A program made the position numbers and the translations under genes. From Blastocladiella emersonii ATCC 22665 (Eukaryota; Blastocladiomycota; Blastocladiomycetes; Blastocladiales; Blastocladiaceae): a stretch of DNA of 64,000 bases. Under the pieces are notes generated by a model. The model saw only the letters and a list, made by a program, of their open reading frames with translations, was not told the origin of the DNA and did not search any database. The DNA lies in assembly GCA_025594325.1 (NCBI GenBank), contig JANHCV010000008.1, positions 186,001-250,000 on the forward strand, written 5' to 3'. Below are positions 29,422 to 40,947 of this stretch, in pieces; position 1 is the first letter of the stretch; each line of letters opens with the position of its first letter.

Positions 29422-31578
29422 TCAGAGCAGCTCGAGCATGACCATTCCACGCAAAATGCGCTTGCCGGCCACCTGCGGCAGCGACGTGCTACGCGGCGCT
29501 CGTGCAGTGTACTGGTTTGGGCGAGTGCGCGGAATGCCCCAGGTTGGCGTACGCTGGTCGGTGTGCGCAATCATTCGCGCCTCGGTCATGCTGCTGCAAG
29601 CTAAAGCCGGCACAGTGCACCGCGAATACGTAAGGAAACACACACGTTCAAGGACGGTTGCTCGCTTGTCAACGTAAAGCGCGCCGAGTTCATCTGGCGA
29701 GCGAGTCTGCCTACAAATCCGTGGTTTTAAGGTGAGCGAGCCTTGTTGAACTAAATGGTTATCACAGAAAACGTACAGCAAAATTCCGCGCCGCGGTTGG
29801 TCGTCCTTTGGCTTTGGGGCCACGCGCATCTGGACCGATCGGCCGCCGAAAAAGACGGTTGGTCCCGAGCACGTCGCTGAAAAGTCATCGTTGACCTCAA
29901 ACGAGAATGGAAGTCGCAAGCGGTGCCGCCGAACAGCCGTCATCGAGGCAACGGTCGCGTCATTCATTTTGCGCAGCGACTGAGTTTCGTTGCCGCTTTC
30001 GGTCGATCCATTCCCCAAACCGACACTAGAATCGTCAAGCCAACTGGGATCAACCAACGGCTCTGGATCGTTGGGCGGTTCGGGATATCCAGTAACGAGA
30101 AGGCGATCCGCGCTCGGATTGGCGAGGGTGACAGCGTTTTGGAGCAAGTGCGCATCGAACGCAATGGAGCGGACCCCCGATGCAAAAATGGGGTCGCGCA
30201 CGGCGAGAGGGGACTCGAGGACCTGGACAAGCTCTTGGTGGTTCATCATGCTGAAAATGACGGCTTGGAGAATATTGGACGGGGCGACGTTCATCTCGCT
30301 GAGGAACTGGTAGCGGGTGAGCTCGTCCGAGGAGTAAAAGTTGGGGCCCAAGACGACGCGGCGAACGAGCTCGCGCGAACTTTGAGCAAGAATGGCACGC
30401 GTGAGAGGATGCGGTCCAAGGAACTGGAGATGCTCGACCGTGACGCGCAGAAGCGACCGGATCGACAGCGGGAAAACGCATTCCGGGTCGTGGACCATCG
30501 CAAGTACGCGGACCGCAAGGGATGGGAACGGATCATTAGCGAGGTCGGCCGCCGAAGATGAAGCAGAGAGTCCGTTGGTATAAGCTGCAGCACAAATATC
30601 GAGCAGACGCGGTATATCTAACAAGTCAACGTCAGTTGCGCGCTCCACAATCAAGCACAACGTGCGACGTACCAAAGTAGCTCGCAGTCTCGACGGTGTC
30701 AAGGAAAGTGCTCGTTGAAATCCGCGAGGTGAGGTGCTTGGTGCAGCCGCCGTACAGCGCAACGAGGGCCGTTTCCCAAGCGAAGACAGTGCGCGATGCA
30801 ACAGCTCCTTCATCGTCGTCGCCGCCGTTGCTGTTAGGTGACACGGAGAACTCGAGACGGTGCTGGCAATCGTCGTTGGGTAGGTGCCAAGCGTCGCCAA
30901 AGAGCGCGGCGAAATAGGGGCTCTGGCCAAGCACGACTCGGTGAAGCGCGTAGGTGCGACCGTGGAGCACGATGGTGATGTCCGACTGCTCGCCGCTGAC
31001 CGCCTTCAGTTGGAAGTAGCGGACGAGCGGAGGGTGCTGCTTGGTGCACTCGCATTCGCAGAGCGGGTTGCAACAGCTTCGTCGTCCGTCGGCTCCAATA
31101 TCGGGCCAGCAGAAGCGGATGAGTCCTCGTTGTCGTTGGTACGAGTATTGCTCACGGTAACGGCTCCATTGTTGTCGAGCTCGTCCGAGCCCGGACTCGT
31201 GGTCGGGTCACTGGCAGACGCTTCTTCGCCGCTAGACTCGTCGGATGCATCGTCGCTCACATCGGATTCATCGTCGCTGCTATCGTTTCCAAATTCGCCC
31301 GATAGCGCAAAGTCAAGTGCAAACGAGCCGCCATCCACAGGCGCGCGCCACGCGTCGTTGAGCAAGGCCGCGAAGAACGGGCTCTGCACGAGCACGGCGC
31401 GATGTAAGGCGTATGTGCGCCCATGAAGCGAGACGGTGATGTCCGACTGGTCGCCCGAGACGGCAAGTTTCTGAAAGTGGCGGACGAGCGGCGGGCACTT
31501 GGCCGCGCACTCGCACTCGGTCGCGAGCGTGTCCTTGAAGGACAGCGGCTTTACATCAGTTGCATCGGGTTGGTCCAT
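29422..31578 (-). CDS. BTB/POZ protein with two BTB domains, three-exon model
   Basis: The model joins 31578-31156, 31036-30673 and 30617-29422 (660 aa). Intron 1 (GTGAGC...AAGCAG, 119 nt) and intron 2 (GTACGT, CTGAC branch, TTAG, 55 nt) keep the frame. Exon 1 has a BTB segment (DQSDITVSLHGRTYALHRAV, SPFFAALLNDAW) then an acidic Asp/Ser/Glu linker. Exon 2 repeats a BTB segment (EQSDITIVLHGRTYALHRVV, SPYFAALFGDAW, ALVALYGGC). Exon 3 has a helical BACK-like region (IPRLLDICAAAYTNG... ) and a C-terminal beta-rich part (FSFEVNDDFSATCSGP). Such proteins are often Cullin-3 adaptors. Which partner is bound is unknown. The intron 1 acceptor is the least certain point. Confidence 0.65.
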
Positions 31579-32006
31579 GTTATATGAAGTGGCAGATAGG
31601 GAGTGAGAGCTTGAGCGGACGAGCCTCTATCAAATTTGTTGGCATGATCGCGGACTTACGTGTCTCCCACCAAGCCGTGCAGCCGCCTGGACTCCTCAGG
31701 AGTGAACGTCAGTTTATTTCTCCTATTTTTCTGCGTGTGTAGCCTCTTTGAGATACTGACTGACTGCGAATATGCAGCTTCAATCACAAGCAACCGATAG
31801 GGGCACCTACTGGGCAGCCCTGGCATCGCGATGGGTCTCGTGGGCGAATGACATGACGATAAAGGTGTCTATAATCAAAGTGTTGACTAGTTATCGGGTG
31901 CGGCGATGGCTGACAGACGGACCAGCGCAAGACGCGCTGCGCCACAACGCCACATCACATGATTGCACAAAATGAAGGGCTGGGCGTTGCGCCAGGGGGG
32001 CTAAGT

Positions 32007-32336
32007 GGAGCCGTTGCGGAATTCGGCCGTGGCCCGAATTTCGCGGCACGTGTCGCTAGCTGGCGTGAACACGCGACGCGTCGCCGCCGCCAGCTTGAGG
32101 GCTTGCCCGCGGCCTGCCACCCCTCTCGCTGCTCGCGCGATCCGGGCGACAGCGCAACCCCAGGCCCGAACTTCCAGGCCTCGTGTTGCGGTCGCGGCTG
32201 AAATGAGCGGGGTGTGACGGGCGTGGCAGGCCGCCGCCGTTGCAGCAAGTCAGCGGCGGCGACGCGTCGCGTGTTCACGCCAGCCAGCGACACGTGCCGC
32301 AGAATTCGGGCCACGGCCGAATTCCGCAACGGCTCC
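32007..32336. mobile_element. Foldback / MITE-like element with ~115-bp inverted arms
   Basis: The left arm, 32007-32121, and right arm, 32221-32336, are inverted repeats. The outer 84 bp match almost perfectly (GGAGCCGTTGCGGAATTCGG at the tip) and the inner part diverges. The loop is about 100 bp. A 16-bp direct repeat, CAGGGGGGCTAAGTGG, occurs at 31993-32008 and 32352-32367. It is not coding. It could be a non-autonomous transposon or a hairpin from local inversion. Confidence 0.7.
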
Positions 32337-32367
32337 AGTGGGGGTGAGCAGCAGGGGGGCTAAGTGG

Positions 32368-33727
32368 GGGTGAGCAGGCCAGCCAAACCGTTGTCCCCGA
32401 CCTCTGCTGCAGGTCACACGTGAGCTGACCCGCTTGCTTTGTTCCAGCAGCTCGGGTCACTTTGCCTCGTGGCGGCACGGGCCTTTCACCTCACCCACGT
32501 GTCCCCCAGCGCCCCCACCCTTCAGTTGTCGATCGCTCGCACTCTTTCTCTCTGAAATACGTTCGCCCTAACACGTTGATCATCTCTTGGAACTCACGTC
32601 CCGCTACGGCTCGGCCCCGCCGACCAGGCGCCGCGCGGCCACCAGCTGTCCGCCGACCTCGCCGCCCCCGCTCTCGCGCAGCCTTCCCCGCTCGATCTTG
32701 AACTCGTCGCCCTCCCCACTCGCACCTACCGACGTGCAGGCGGGGCTCGCGGCCCTGCTGATGCCCGTCCTCGCTACAGACCTGCCCCACCCTCCCTTCT
32801 GCCCTCGCCGACTCTGCCCCGCTCCTTGGCCTTCGCCCCTGATCCGCTCGCCGCTCAGCTCGCCGTTCGCCGTTCGCCGTTCGATCGAACGCCTGAGCGC
32901 GCAGCCGCTACTTGCATGGTCAGCCGGCACTTGGGGCTCTTGAACTTGTGAGCCTCGTCGTGTGCCACGTCGTCCAGCCCACGCGCATGCACCGACCTGA
33001 CCGCCACCCTCGTCTCTTCGCTCCCCTCGCGTCTCTCCCTCCCCGGATCCGCTCCCGCCGCGCCAGCTTGCGCCCTAGAGCGCTTGCGAACCTCTTCGCG
33101 GTGGTCGTTGGACGTTGCTGCGCGGCATTTGCTGGCGACGGCCGTGGCCATGCTCGACCGCCTCGTCCGTCCCTTGCTCGTGATGCTCCACACCTCGCCC
33201 TCGCTCCATCTCGCAGCAGCCGCTTGTATTTCTCTTCGGTTCGTTCCCTGCCGATCTCAACTCGCAATGTTACATGTCCGGATCGCCGCCGCGACGACTT
33301 GTGCAGCAAGTCCAAGTCGCTGCTCGCCCTTCATGCCCCCTTCGCGTGCTGTCACCCTTCGGACACGCTACCCACCAACGCTATCGATGCCCTCGCGCCG
33401 CGTGCGTCGTGATCCGCACGGCTCCAGGCCCACCGCGTGCGCGCCCTTCCGCAGCGAGTCGCATCACGGCCCGCTACCTCGTTCGCGACTTTCATCCATT
33501 CTCACGCGCTGCACGGCCCACGAAACTCGGATCTGAGTTGCTACTTTATGTGAGCGCGAGTATGGCCAACCTGAGGCCCAACCGCAAGCGGATCGGACGA
33601 CCATGATTAACGCAATATAGGTGTGAGACACTTTGATAAATCGTGGGCGGTGAGTTGACACGAAACGATTGGCTCCCCGACCAGGGGTGCTAGTGGGGTG
33701 TGCGAGCCCGAAGGGCGAGCGAGTTTT
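32368..33727. other. 1.3-kb stretch without a confident gene
   Basis: Plus-strand frames of moderate length exist, for example one without an ATG around 32640-32945 with natural composition (QLSADLAAPALAQPSPLDLE), followed by 33084-33536. None has a recognised domain and no promoter module is seen. It could be an old pseudogene. Confidence 0.3.
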
Positions 33728-35080
33728 TCAGTTCGGGGTTTCTCCGACACAGGGAGCGATTTCTCCGACACGCGTCGCGCGGTCAAAAACTCCGTACATG
33801 ACCACATACCGCCCCATGGCATAATTCCCAACGGGCGTCTCCAGGTAAACCGACCAGTACCACCCACCAATGAAAATAGGCGTGGTCTGATGCAAACCCG
33901 ACGACCAGTTGTACTCGATTACGAAGTTGAACGGAATGCGCAAGCAGTGGTTCCGAACCGTCGTGATGACCTTCATGGTTGCCGCGCCTGCGTCGGGAGC
34001 CAGTTCCACAATGCCGTAATTGATCACATCCTCCGAGCTCTGCGGCGGGTCAGGGTACCCGTCCGCGCTCCTGCGCTAGCTGTCCGTGCCAGACGCTAGC
34101 ACTGACGCGCGGGGCGCCGTGGCCTCGTACGCGCGAGCTTTCACGCCAGCTAGGAAAACGCTATCTCGGACGGCAAGCGGGCTTGCGCAAACACGGCGGA
34201 GCGACAGATCAGCCATATTCGCAAAGTGAGCGACGCGAAGGATGTCGGCGGGGGCAATGTCAAGATCCGCAAGAAACTCGAAACGCGTGAATTCCGACTG
34301 CGCCCAGAACTCGGGCGCGACAACGATACGGCGCACGAGATCGTGAGGGCAGTGTACAAGTCCCGCCTTGGTGACAGGGTGCGGGCCGAATAACTGGAGG
34401 TGCGCGATCGTGGCAACGAGGTGCGAGGCGATTGGGTCGGGGAAGCTGTGCTCGAGGCAGCTGGTCATGACGCGCGCGGCAAGCGGTGGGAACGAATCGT
34501 GCGCGGCGTCCTCGATCGAAGCGTACTTCATCAAGCGGGAGGTGTAAAGGTCAAAGTATACGGCCGCGAGCTGCGGAACGTCTATGGAACGGGGACGGGT
34601 AAGTGAGAAAGTGAGCCGGGGAGTTGCCGCCACGTCCACGAACGAAAGTACGACGCCGCGTGGATGGCGTCAAGCAAGTTCGCGTGGTCGATGCGCGAAC
34701 CGAGAACCTTGGCGCACCCGCCGAAAAGCGCAACGATAGCCGACTCCCACGCATAGACAGCACGAGCCAGACCATCGTCTTCGCCAACAGCTTCGCTGTC
34801 GTCGGGCAACGTAAACTCGAGACGAAGCGAGCACCCGTCGACAGGCGCGTGCCACGCGTCGCTCAGCAGCGCCGCGAAAAAGGGGCTCTGCACGAGTACA
34901 GCGCGGTGGAGAGCGTAAACGTGTCCGTGGAGCAGTACGGTGATGTCCGTCTGGTCGCCCGAGACGGCAAGCTGCTGGAAGTGGCGGACGGTGGGCACTT
35001 CGCCGCGCACTCGCACTCGGCGACAAGCGTGTCTTTGAAAGACGGTGTTTTTTTTCATCCGTTGCATCAAGTTGTTCCAT
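33728..35080 (-). pseudogene. Decayed single-BTB paralog
   Basis: It starts MEQLDATDE, matching MDQPDATD of the intact BTB gene. A BTB segment (DQTDITVLLHGHVYALHRAV, SPFFAALLSDAW, AIVALFGGC) and an intron at the same place (GTTCGT...CATAG after ASYFR) are conserved. Damage: an A8 run near 35046 shifts the frame, about 4 nt are missing near the CPP-VRH junction, and a TAG at 34076-34078 lies where the paralog reads PSAD with equal spacing on both sides. The C-terminal part (NHCLRIPFNFVIEYNWSSGL) parallels the intact gene but ends early. Confidence 0.65.
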
Positions 35081-35639
35081 GTTTTTATGTGGGTGTCTTT
35101 TGGGATGTTGGAGAGAGGGAGCGGGCGTTCGTGCGGCGGCCGACCTCGCGCCAGCTGCCCTGGTCCCTTCGTCTCTTCACGGCCGCTTGCAGGCACGGCC
35201 GTGGCCGTGGCCGCGGGCTCTCACAGCGCCGGGACTTGAAACGCAACCACTAAAGCGTCTCTGTAACCTCTTCTCGTCCGTATGCCCACGTGTTGAGAGC
35301 GGGACCGCCGCGTTCCCCGTTCCAGCCCGCAGCTGCGCCGTGACGCGCTCCGTCCTCCCACACGAGCTGGCAGACGCGCGAGGCGTAGCGTACTTTGCGA
35401 TCTGGGTCCGGAACACCTGAGCGTCGAGCGTGCCGATGTCGCGGCTGCGAGGGCGATGCGGTGAAGGGCAAGGCTGCACGCAGATCAGGTTGCAGATCAG
35501 CGCAAGGAAGCAGAGCGCGGGACGGGGCACGGACTTCGGTGAACTCCACACCGGCTAGGTCAGGGAGGGAGGAAGCTGTAGCCGAGACGTCGCATCACGA
35601 TGAGCTGTGCAGCCGTCAGGGGGGCGGTTGAGCGCGAAC

Positions 35640-36070
35640 TCGGCGACCATTCTCACCTCGCTGACCACGGTCAGCGACCACGCTCACCTCACTGACCACG
35701 GTCGACGACCAGCGACCTCGGCGCGTCCAGTCGCTGTCGCGTCCAAGTTCCTGTCGTTGACGAGCTGGTGCTTCGAGCTCTCACACTAGACCGCGACAAT
35801 GTGGGCAAGGTCTGCTAGTGCGCTGCTCGAGCGACTGCTTGCCGCCGACCCGCTCAGCGGCCTCACGTCCCGCGTCGACGGCGGGATGGCTCTCAGCGCG
35901 TCGCTCACCGACCAGCTCAGCGACCAGCGACTACTCAGCGACCTCGCGTCATGCCTGGCTCTCGCCTCTCACTCGCACGCGAGATCGCACGGACGTAACC
36001 CAAGTCCATAGCTCGGGCGCGACTTGAGCGACCGCTTGCCGACCAACCGCTCAGCGACCTCGCGTCGTGC
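35640..36070. repeat. Degenerate short repeats built on CAGCGACC
   Basis: CAGCGACC(T/A)C and CTCACCTCACTGACCACGGT units recur irregularly between the BTB pseudogene and CHO2. It has no coding potential. The remainder of 35081-36158 shows no gene. Confidence 0.5.
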
Positions 36071-36158
36071 GAGTCAAGCTTCCATCTCCCTCCAAGCCCT
36101 CGCGCACAAGACCATCGACTACTGTACCAAGAATCTACTGCTATATTGTGCAACTTCT

Positions 36159-39123
36159 CTACTCCTCGCCACTATGCCCCGGCGACGGAACCGCATCATC
36201 ACCTTCTTCCTCCGTCGCACTCCGCTCCCTCGCCCCCACTTGCCGCGGGGACACGCTCCGCGCACGCGAATTCGCGCTCGCCCGTGCCGCGGCATACAGC
36301 GCAATGCGGGCCTCCGCAACCTTGGTCGCGAGCGTATCGATCCCCCCAAACTGCGCAAGCGCGGCGCGGTGGAAGTCGACGGCGTACAGGCTGCGGATCG
36401 CGGCGAGCAGGCGGCGGGCGACGGGGTCCGGGATATCGGCGAGATCGGTTTCCGCAAGATTGGGGGAGGGGAGAGGGAGGGAGCCGTACGACAGGCGGAG
36501 CAGGGCGGCGAGCTGGGCGGGGGTCGGGTCCGGGTTTAGGTGTTCGGGGGTGATATCGTCATCGGCCGCCTCGTCATCGGTCGCGGCGGGCGACGGCGGG
36601 CGCACGACCACGTCGTCGGACCCGGGGAGCTCGAGGACGACCGTGAACGGGTCCGACACCGCGACGACCGTGTGCGACTCGTCAAAGTGCAGCCGCGCCT
36701 CGTACACGCCAGGCGTCCAGACGAGCGCCGCGTCCTCGAACGTGACCTTGCCCGCAACCACGGGCACGCCGGCCGACGAGGGGACCGTCGGCGCCGACAC
36801 GGGCTGCGCGGGCGCGGCCTGCGCGTTGTTGAGGTACTTCCAGTGGCCGTGCGACGAGACGGGCGTGACGGCGAGCCGCTGCGTCGTCTCGCCCGCGCCG
36901 TTGACGCGGTACAGGGCGATCCAGTCGCGCCGCCCGGCGTGCCCCGCGGGGACGCGGAACTCGACGGTCACGGGCTGGCCGAACGCGAACGTGGGCCCGC
37001 CGACAACGGCGAGCGCGTACGCGTCGAGCGAGGTGCGGGGCGGGAGCTTGGTGACGGCGGCGGCGACGGACGACGACGCTGAGGCCGCGGAGACGGCGAG
37101 GGCCGACGTCGATTCGCCGGCCACCCCCACAACGGCCTGCGACGACGACGCGAGGATGCCCGAGATCGTGGACGTGGCGCGCTCGAGGGTGCGGGGCAGG
37201 GCGTCGGAGACGGGCGGCGGGAGGAGCGGGGCGACGCGGGGCACGACGCGTTCGCGGACGAGTTTGGCGAGCCCGGACTCCTTGCGAACGCGCGACCCGT
37301 ACAGGCGCGTCATGTGCGGCTCCTCGACGGTCTGCAGGAACACGAAGTTGGCGAGCTGCGAGACGAGGGCGAGGGCGAACATGGTCCAGGACCCGGCCAT
37401 GAGGGCGATGCCCCAGAAGGCCGCGTGGCCCATGATCTTCTCGGGGTTGTTGACGAACCGGTAGATGCCCGTGTAGAAGAGGTCCGAGGGGAGCTCGGTG
37501 CGGTCGATGAAGAAGTCGCCGAAAAAGTACCCAAAGTCGCCCAGCACCTCGAACACGCTCATCGACGTCCAGATGTGCAGGAGGATCAGGACCGACCCGA
37601 GCACGTGGCGCAGCGCGACCGTCTGGACCGTCCAGTCGGCGGGGATCGAGTAGTTTTTCCACGCCGCGACGCCAAACGACACGTACAGCATGGCGATCGA
37701 CAGGTTGTAGATGGCCTTCCAGTGCTCGAACGCGTCCTTGTTGGTGGCGCCGAACCGGATAAAGTGGCGCGTCCACGCCTTGGTGCGCGACTGCTGGTAC
37801 AGGACCGCGCCGAGGATGCCCGTGTGGAAGACGATCCACGCCATGGCCTGCGCGGTCGCGAACCCGGGAGTCCCGAACAGCCCGGCGAGCAGCGCGTAGG
37901 CCCCGATGATGAGCGTGAACAGGTCGGGCGACCGGCACACGTCCATGTTGCGGAACAGGCCGACGAGGTCGCGGCTGAAATAGTTGCGGAAGACGCGCAC
38001 GTACTGCGGGTTCGAGAAGATGTGGTGGGGCAGGTGGCGGTCCTTGCCGTACGTCTTGAAGATGTGCGGGTTCTCGACCACGGTCAGGAACGCGAGCTGG
38101 CCGAGGTGCGCGACCAGCGACACGTAGAGGACCGTGTAGCTGCCCGTGATGAGCGACACGCCGTAGTAGCCCGCGTACCCGACCGAGTACATCGGGTGCG
38201 GGGCCATCTCGAAGACGCCGTCGAAGGTGAGCGACGGGTTGTTGAGCAGGAAGAAGAAGTCGCCCCAGTACCACGCAAAGTCCTTGACGACGCGGTGCGC
38301 GTCCACCTTGACCCACAGGTTGAAGACGACGATCAGCAGGCCGCCGACGACGCGCAGCAGGTCCGTGAACCCGAACGAGTAGCTCGACGTGTCCCAGTAC
38401 GCGACGAAGAAGATGCAGTAGGTGCCAAAGTCGTTGATGAGGACCAGGTCGACGATGGAGCGGAACAGGAGCCATGCGTTGAACTCGACGGGCATCGCCT
38501 GTACGTTGTCGGGTTGCGAGTCGTCAGCGAGGTCCGCGCGCAAGTGAAGAGAGAGAGAGAGAACGTACGTCAAACTGGTACGTGAACCCCATCTTCTTCT
38601 CGAACTCGCGCTTGAAGAAGGCGTGCGCGGCGGGGTTCTTGTTGGCGTCGAACAGCCCGTGGTCGTTGACCTGGCGGATGAGCCACCCCTCGTCCGACTG
38701 GTGCTTGAGCAGCCAGCCGAGGCCGACGTTGTAGGCGACGCGCCAGAAGAGGAACAGGAACAGGAAGAAGACGCGCGGCACGGGGACCAGGAAGAACACG
38801 GCGATCTGCGCGGCCAGGACGGCCAGCGTGATGTGGTCGAAGGCGTTGGACTGCGGCACGCGCCCAGAGGGGGAGGAAACGCGGGGGCGCAGGTTGCCGA
38901 AGACGGACGTCAGCATGTCGCTCGTCTTGGGCATCTCGAAGGTGGTGCCGTTGGCCGTCACGCCGTCGAGCGGCTTGTCGTCGGCCGGCTCGGGCGTCGC
39001 GGCGCGCTCGGTTGTCGATGCATGGGGTGGTGTCGATTCATGTGCGGCGGGATGGCGCTGGCGCAGGCCGGTCGGATCCGCCGTTGCCGTCGCGGCGGCG
39101 GTTGAGGGAGGAGCAGCGCTCAT
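36159..39123 (-). CDS. CHO2: Phosphatidylethanolamine N-methyltransferase (CHO2 type)
   Basis: Exons 39123-38569 and 38498-36159, one 70-nt intron (GTACGT, CTGAC, ACAG), 964 aa, close to the usual CHO2 size of about 870-970. The enzyme transfers methyl from S-adenosylmethionine to phosphatidylethanolamine in the ER, the first methylation on the route to phosphatidylcholine. After a Ser/Thr/Pro-rich cytosolic N-terminus come many transmembrane helices in two similar halves, each with the methyltransferase hallmark: YAGYYGVSLITGSY...VENPHIFKTYG and HAAFWGIALMAGSW...VEEPHMTRLYG (the VExPH..K/R.YG motif). A cytosolic C-terminal domain of about 350 residues follows. It ends with TAG, so TAG is a normal stop in this genome. 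Confidence 0.9.
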
Positions 39124-40059
39124 GGCGGAGAGTGCTACGCGACGAGGCGGATGTGCGTGAGTCGGACACGCGCGCAGCGAGGCGAGCGAGACACGGCAGC
39201 GTACCACGCAGGCGAGCGAGCGAGCGAGCGAGCAAGACCAAGAGCGACGAACGGCGGGAAGTGCCGTGAGGAGAGAGAGAGGGCGGCGGGAAGGCGACAA
39301 CGAGAGAGCGGCGGTCCCCAAGACGCGGGCGGGGTCGGGTGGGTGGCGAGCGGGCTTTATTCCGCGACGCGTTGGCAACTAGCGTGGCATTTTTCTTCTC
39401 CCCTCTTGCTCTCGCTTCCCTCACACTCCCCGCAACGAGCCGAGACGCTGGTTTCATGACATCAGCAGCGTAGTCGGTCGCTTCACGGCGACGACGGCGG
39501 CGACGGCGACCTTCCGCGGGCATTTAAGGCGGCGGCCCCGTCCCTCTCGCGCATGCTGAGACAAGCATCCGCTGCCACCCTAGCGGGTCGCGGGTGAGTG
39601 AGATGAAGGGCAGCGGGCCAATGAGCGTGCCGGGGCACAGTCAGCGACCGAGGCGAAGCGCCACGAACGTGACTGTTGGCCAACCAGCGCGCGGCGCGGC
39701 ACGACGCGTCGATGGCGTGCTCGGCGTCTCAGCCTCGAGCTGAAGCTTAGGCCTTTCACCCGGCTTGTTGACCCGCCGGATGGTTCCGGAGCTCCTCGGG
39801 ATGTAAAAGTGGAGTCAACGAGCGTGCAAACCGACCGAGCGGACGCGCGCCTATCAGCTGCGAGAAGGAGTGGGTGTCTCGCAGTCTGTCTCGCACTCGC
39901 GCTCAGCGTGTCCCACGCGGTGACCATGACCAACAGCTTCCGTTCTCACCACGTCGCGCTGCTTCTGCTTTCTGCTGCGCTGCGTCGTGCTCCGCGTCGT
40001 ACGCGTCGATCTCACGCTGAACCTATCCCGCGCGGTGATCGCCATGAACAACTTCTATT
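39124..40059. other. Intergenic region between CHO2 and Nudix gene
   Basis: This contains the CHO2 promoter (AG-rich and CGAG microsatellite-like sequence at 39215-39300) and the 3' flank of the Nudix gene. No gene is seen. Confidence 0.5.
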
Positions 40060-40692
40060 CTACTCCGCCGCCACCTCACACATCTGCGCCGCAACCCGCT
40101 CCGCGACATACCCGTCGACCTCGGCACCATCCCCTTCGCCGCTGCCGCCCTCCGTCCGTAGCACCGTGCTCGTGTCGCCCGAGAACCACGCCTCGAGGCT
40201 AAACTTGTCCCCCTTGAGCAGCCACGGGAACCACAGCGGGTCGTCGGCCCACATCTCGTCGAACGGCACCTCCTCGAACGCGAACCACGCGGGCCGCATC
40301 TCGTCCGTCTCGAACGGCGGCTCCCCGGGCTGCCCCGCGAAGCGGCCCGCGTCCCACTCGACCTGGTAAACAGCGACGTGGAAGATGCTGCTCGGCGCGT
40401 CCGGGGCGCCGTCGGCGGCGAAGTCGAACCACAGCGTGCCCGCGCGGACGAGGTCGCGGGAGGGGTCAGCGACGAGCAGTCCGCACTCCTCCTGCAGCTC
40501 GCGCGCCGCGGCGTTTGGGAGGGACTCGCCCGGCTCGAGCTTGCCGCCGAACCCGTTCCACCGGCCGGCGCCGAACCCGCGCTTCTTCATGCCCAGCAGC
40601 ACGCGGCGGTGCGGGGTGTCGGTGACCAGGATCAGGGTGAACTGCTTGAGCGGTTTCGCCGGTTGGGCGAGGATCATGTGCGGGAGCTTCAT
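40060..40692 (-). CDS. Nudix hydrolase, MTH1 (8-oxo-dGTPase)-like
   Basis: The start is placed at the ATG at 40692 (MKLPHMILAQP), where the conserved fold begins; the product is 210 aa against about 156 for MTH1. The Nudix box GX5EX7REUXEEXGU spans residues 50-72 (GGKLEPGE...RELQEECGLL) with all metal-binding glutamates. The preceding RRVLLGMKKRGFGAGRWNGF matches the nucleotide-binding strand of MTH1, and WFAFEEVPFDEMWADDPLWF matches its C-terminal Trp-rich substrate pocket. It should hydrolyse oxidised purine nucleoside triphosphates. The C-terminal extension of about 35 residues is acidic and Gly-rich. Confidence 0.85.
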   Translation of the reverse strand: MKLPHMILAQPAKPLKQFTLILVTDTPHRRVLLGMKKRGFGAGRWNGFGGKLEPGESLPNAAARELQEECGLLVADPSRDLVRAGTLWFDFAADGAPDAPSSIFHVAVYQVEWDAGRFAGQPGEPPFETDEMRPAWFAFEEVPFDEMWADDPLWFPWLLKGDKFSLEAWFSGDTSTVLRTEGGSGEGDGAEVDGYVAERVAAQMCEVAAE

Positions 40693-40947
40693 GGCGTTGA
40701 TTCTATGCTTCGTGAGGACGAGGAGAGGGTAGTGGGAGAGCAAGGGACCGATCGCTTCAACGTCGAGAGAGGCCCGCGCGACTAGCCCACGTGATGCGCG
40801 TACACACGCCCGCGCCGCGGCCGCGCTCGGCCTGCTCCCCGCGGCCGCGTTCTCACACACGTCGCCCTCCCCCTCTCTCGTCCCCATCACACCAGCACCT
40901 TGCACTTGCACATGCATCTCTAATCAATCAACCACTCAACACCTACC

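Noticed and set aside
32462-33600. Possible retroelement polyprotein between the two BTB genes
   Set aside because: No RT, RNase H, integrase or protease motif can be seen in any frame.
34070-34110. Intron removing the TAG in the BTB pseudogene
   Set aside because: A phase-compatible GTCAGT...GCGCAG exists but would be only 36 nt, and the unspliced spacing matches the paralog residue for residue.
36682-38585. Frames of 420-600 aa overlapping CHO2 on both strands
   Set aside because: High GC keeps antisense and alternative frames open. Only the annotated frame has the two VExPH...YG motifs and transmembrane helices.
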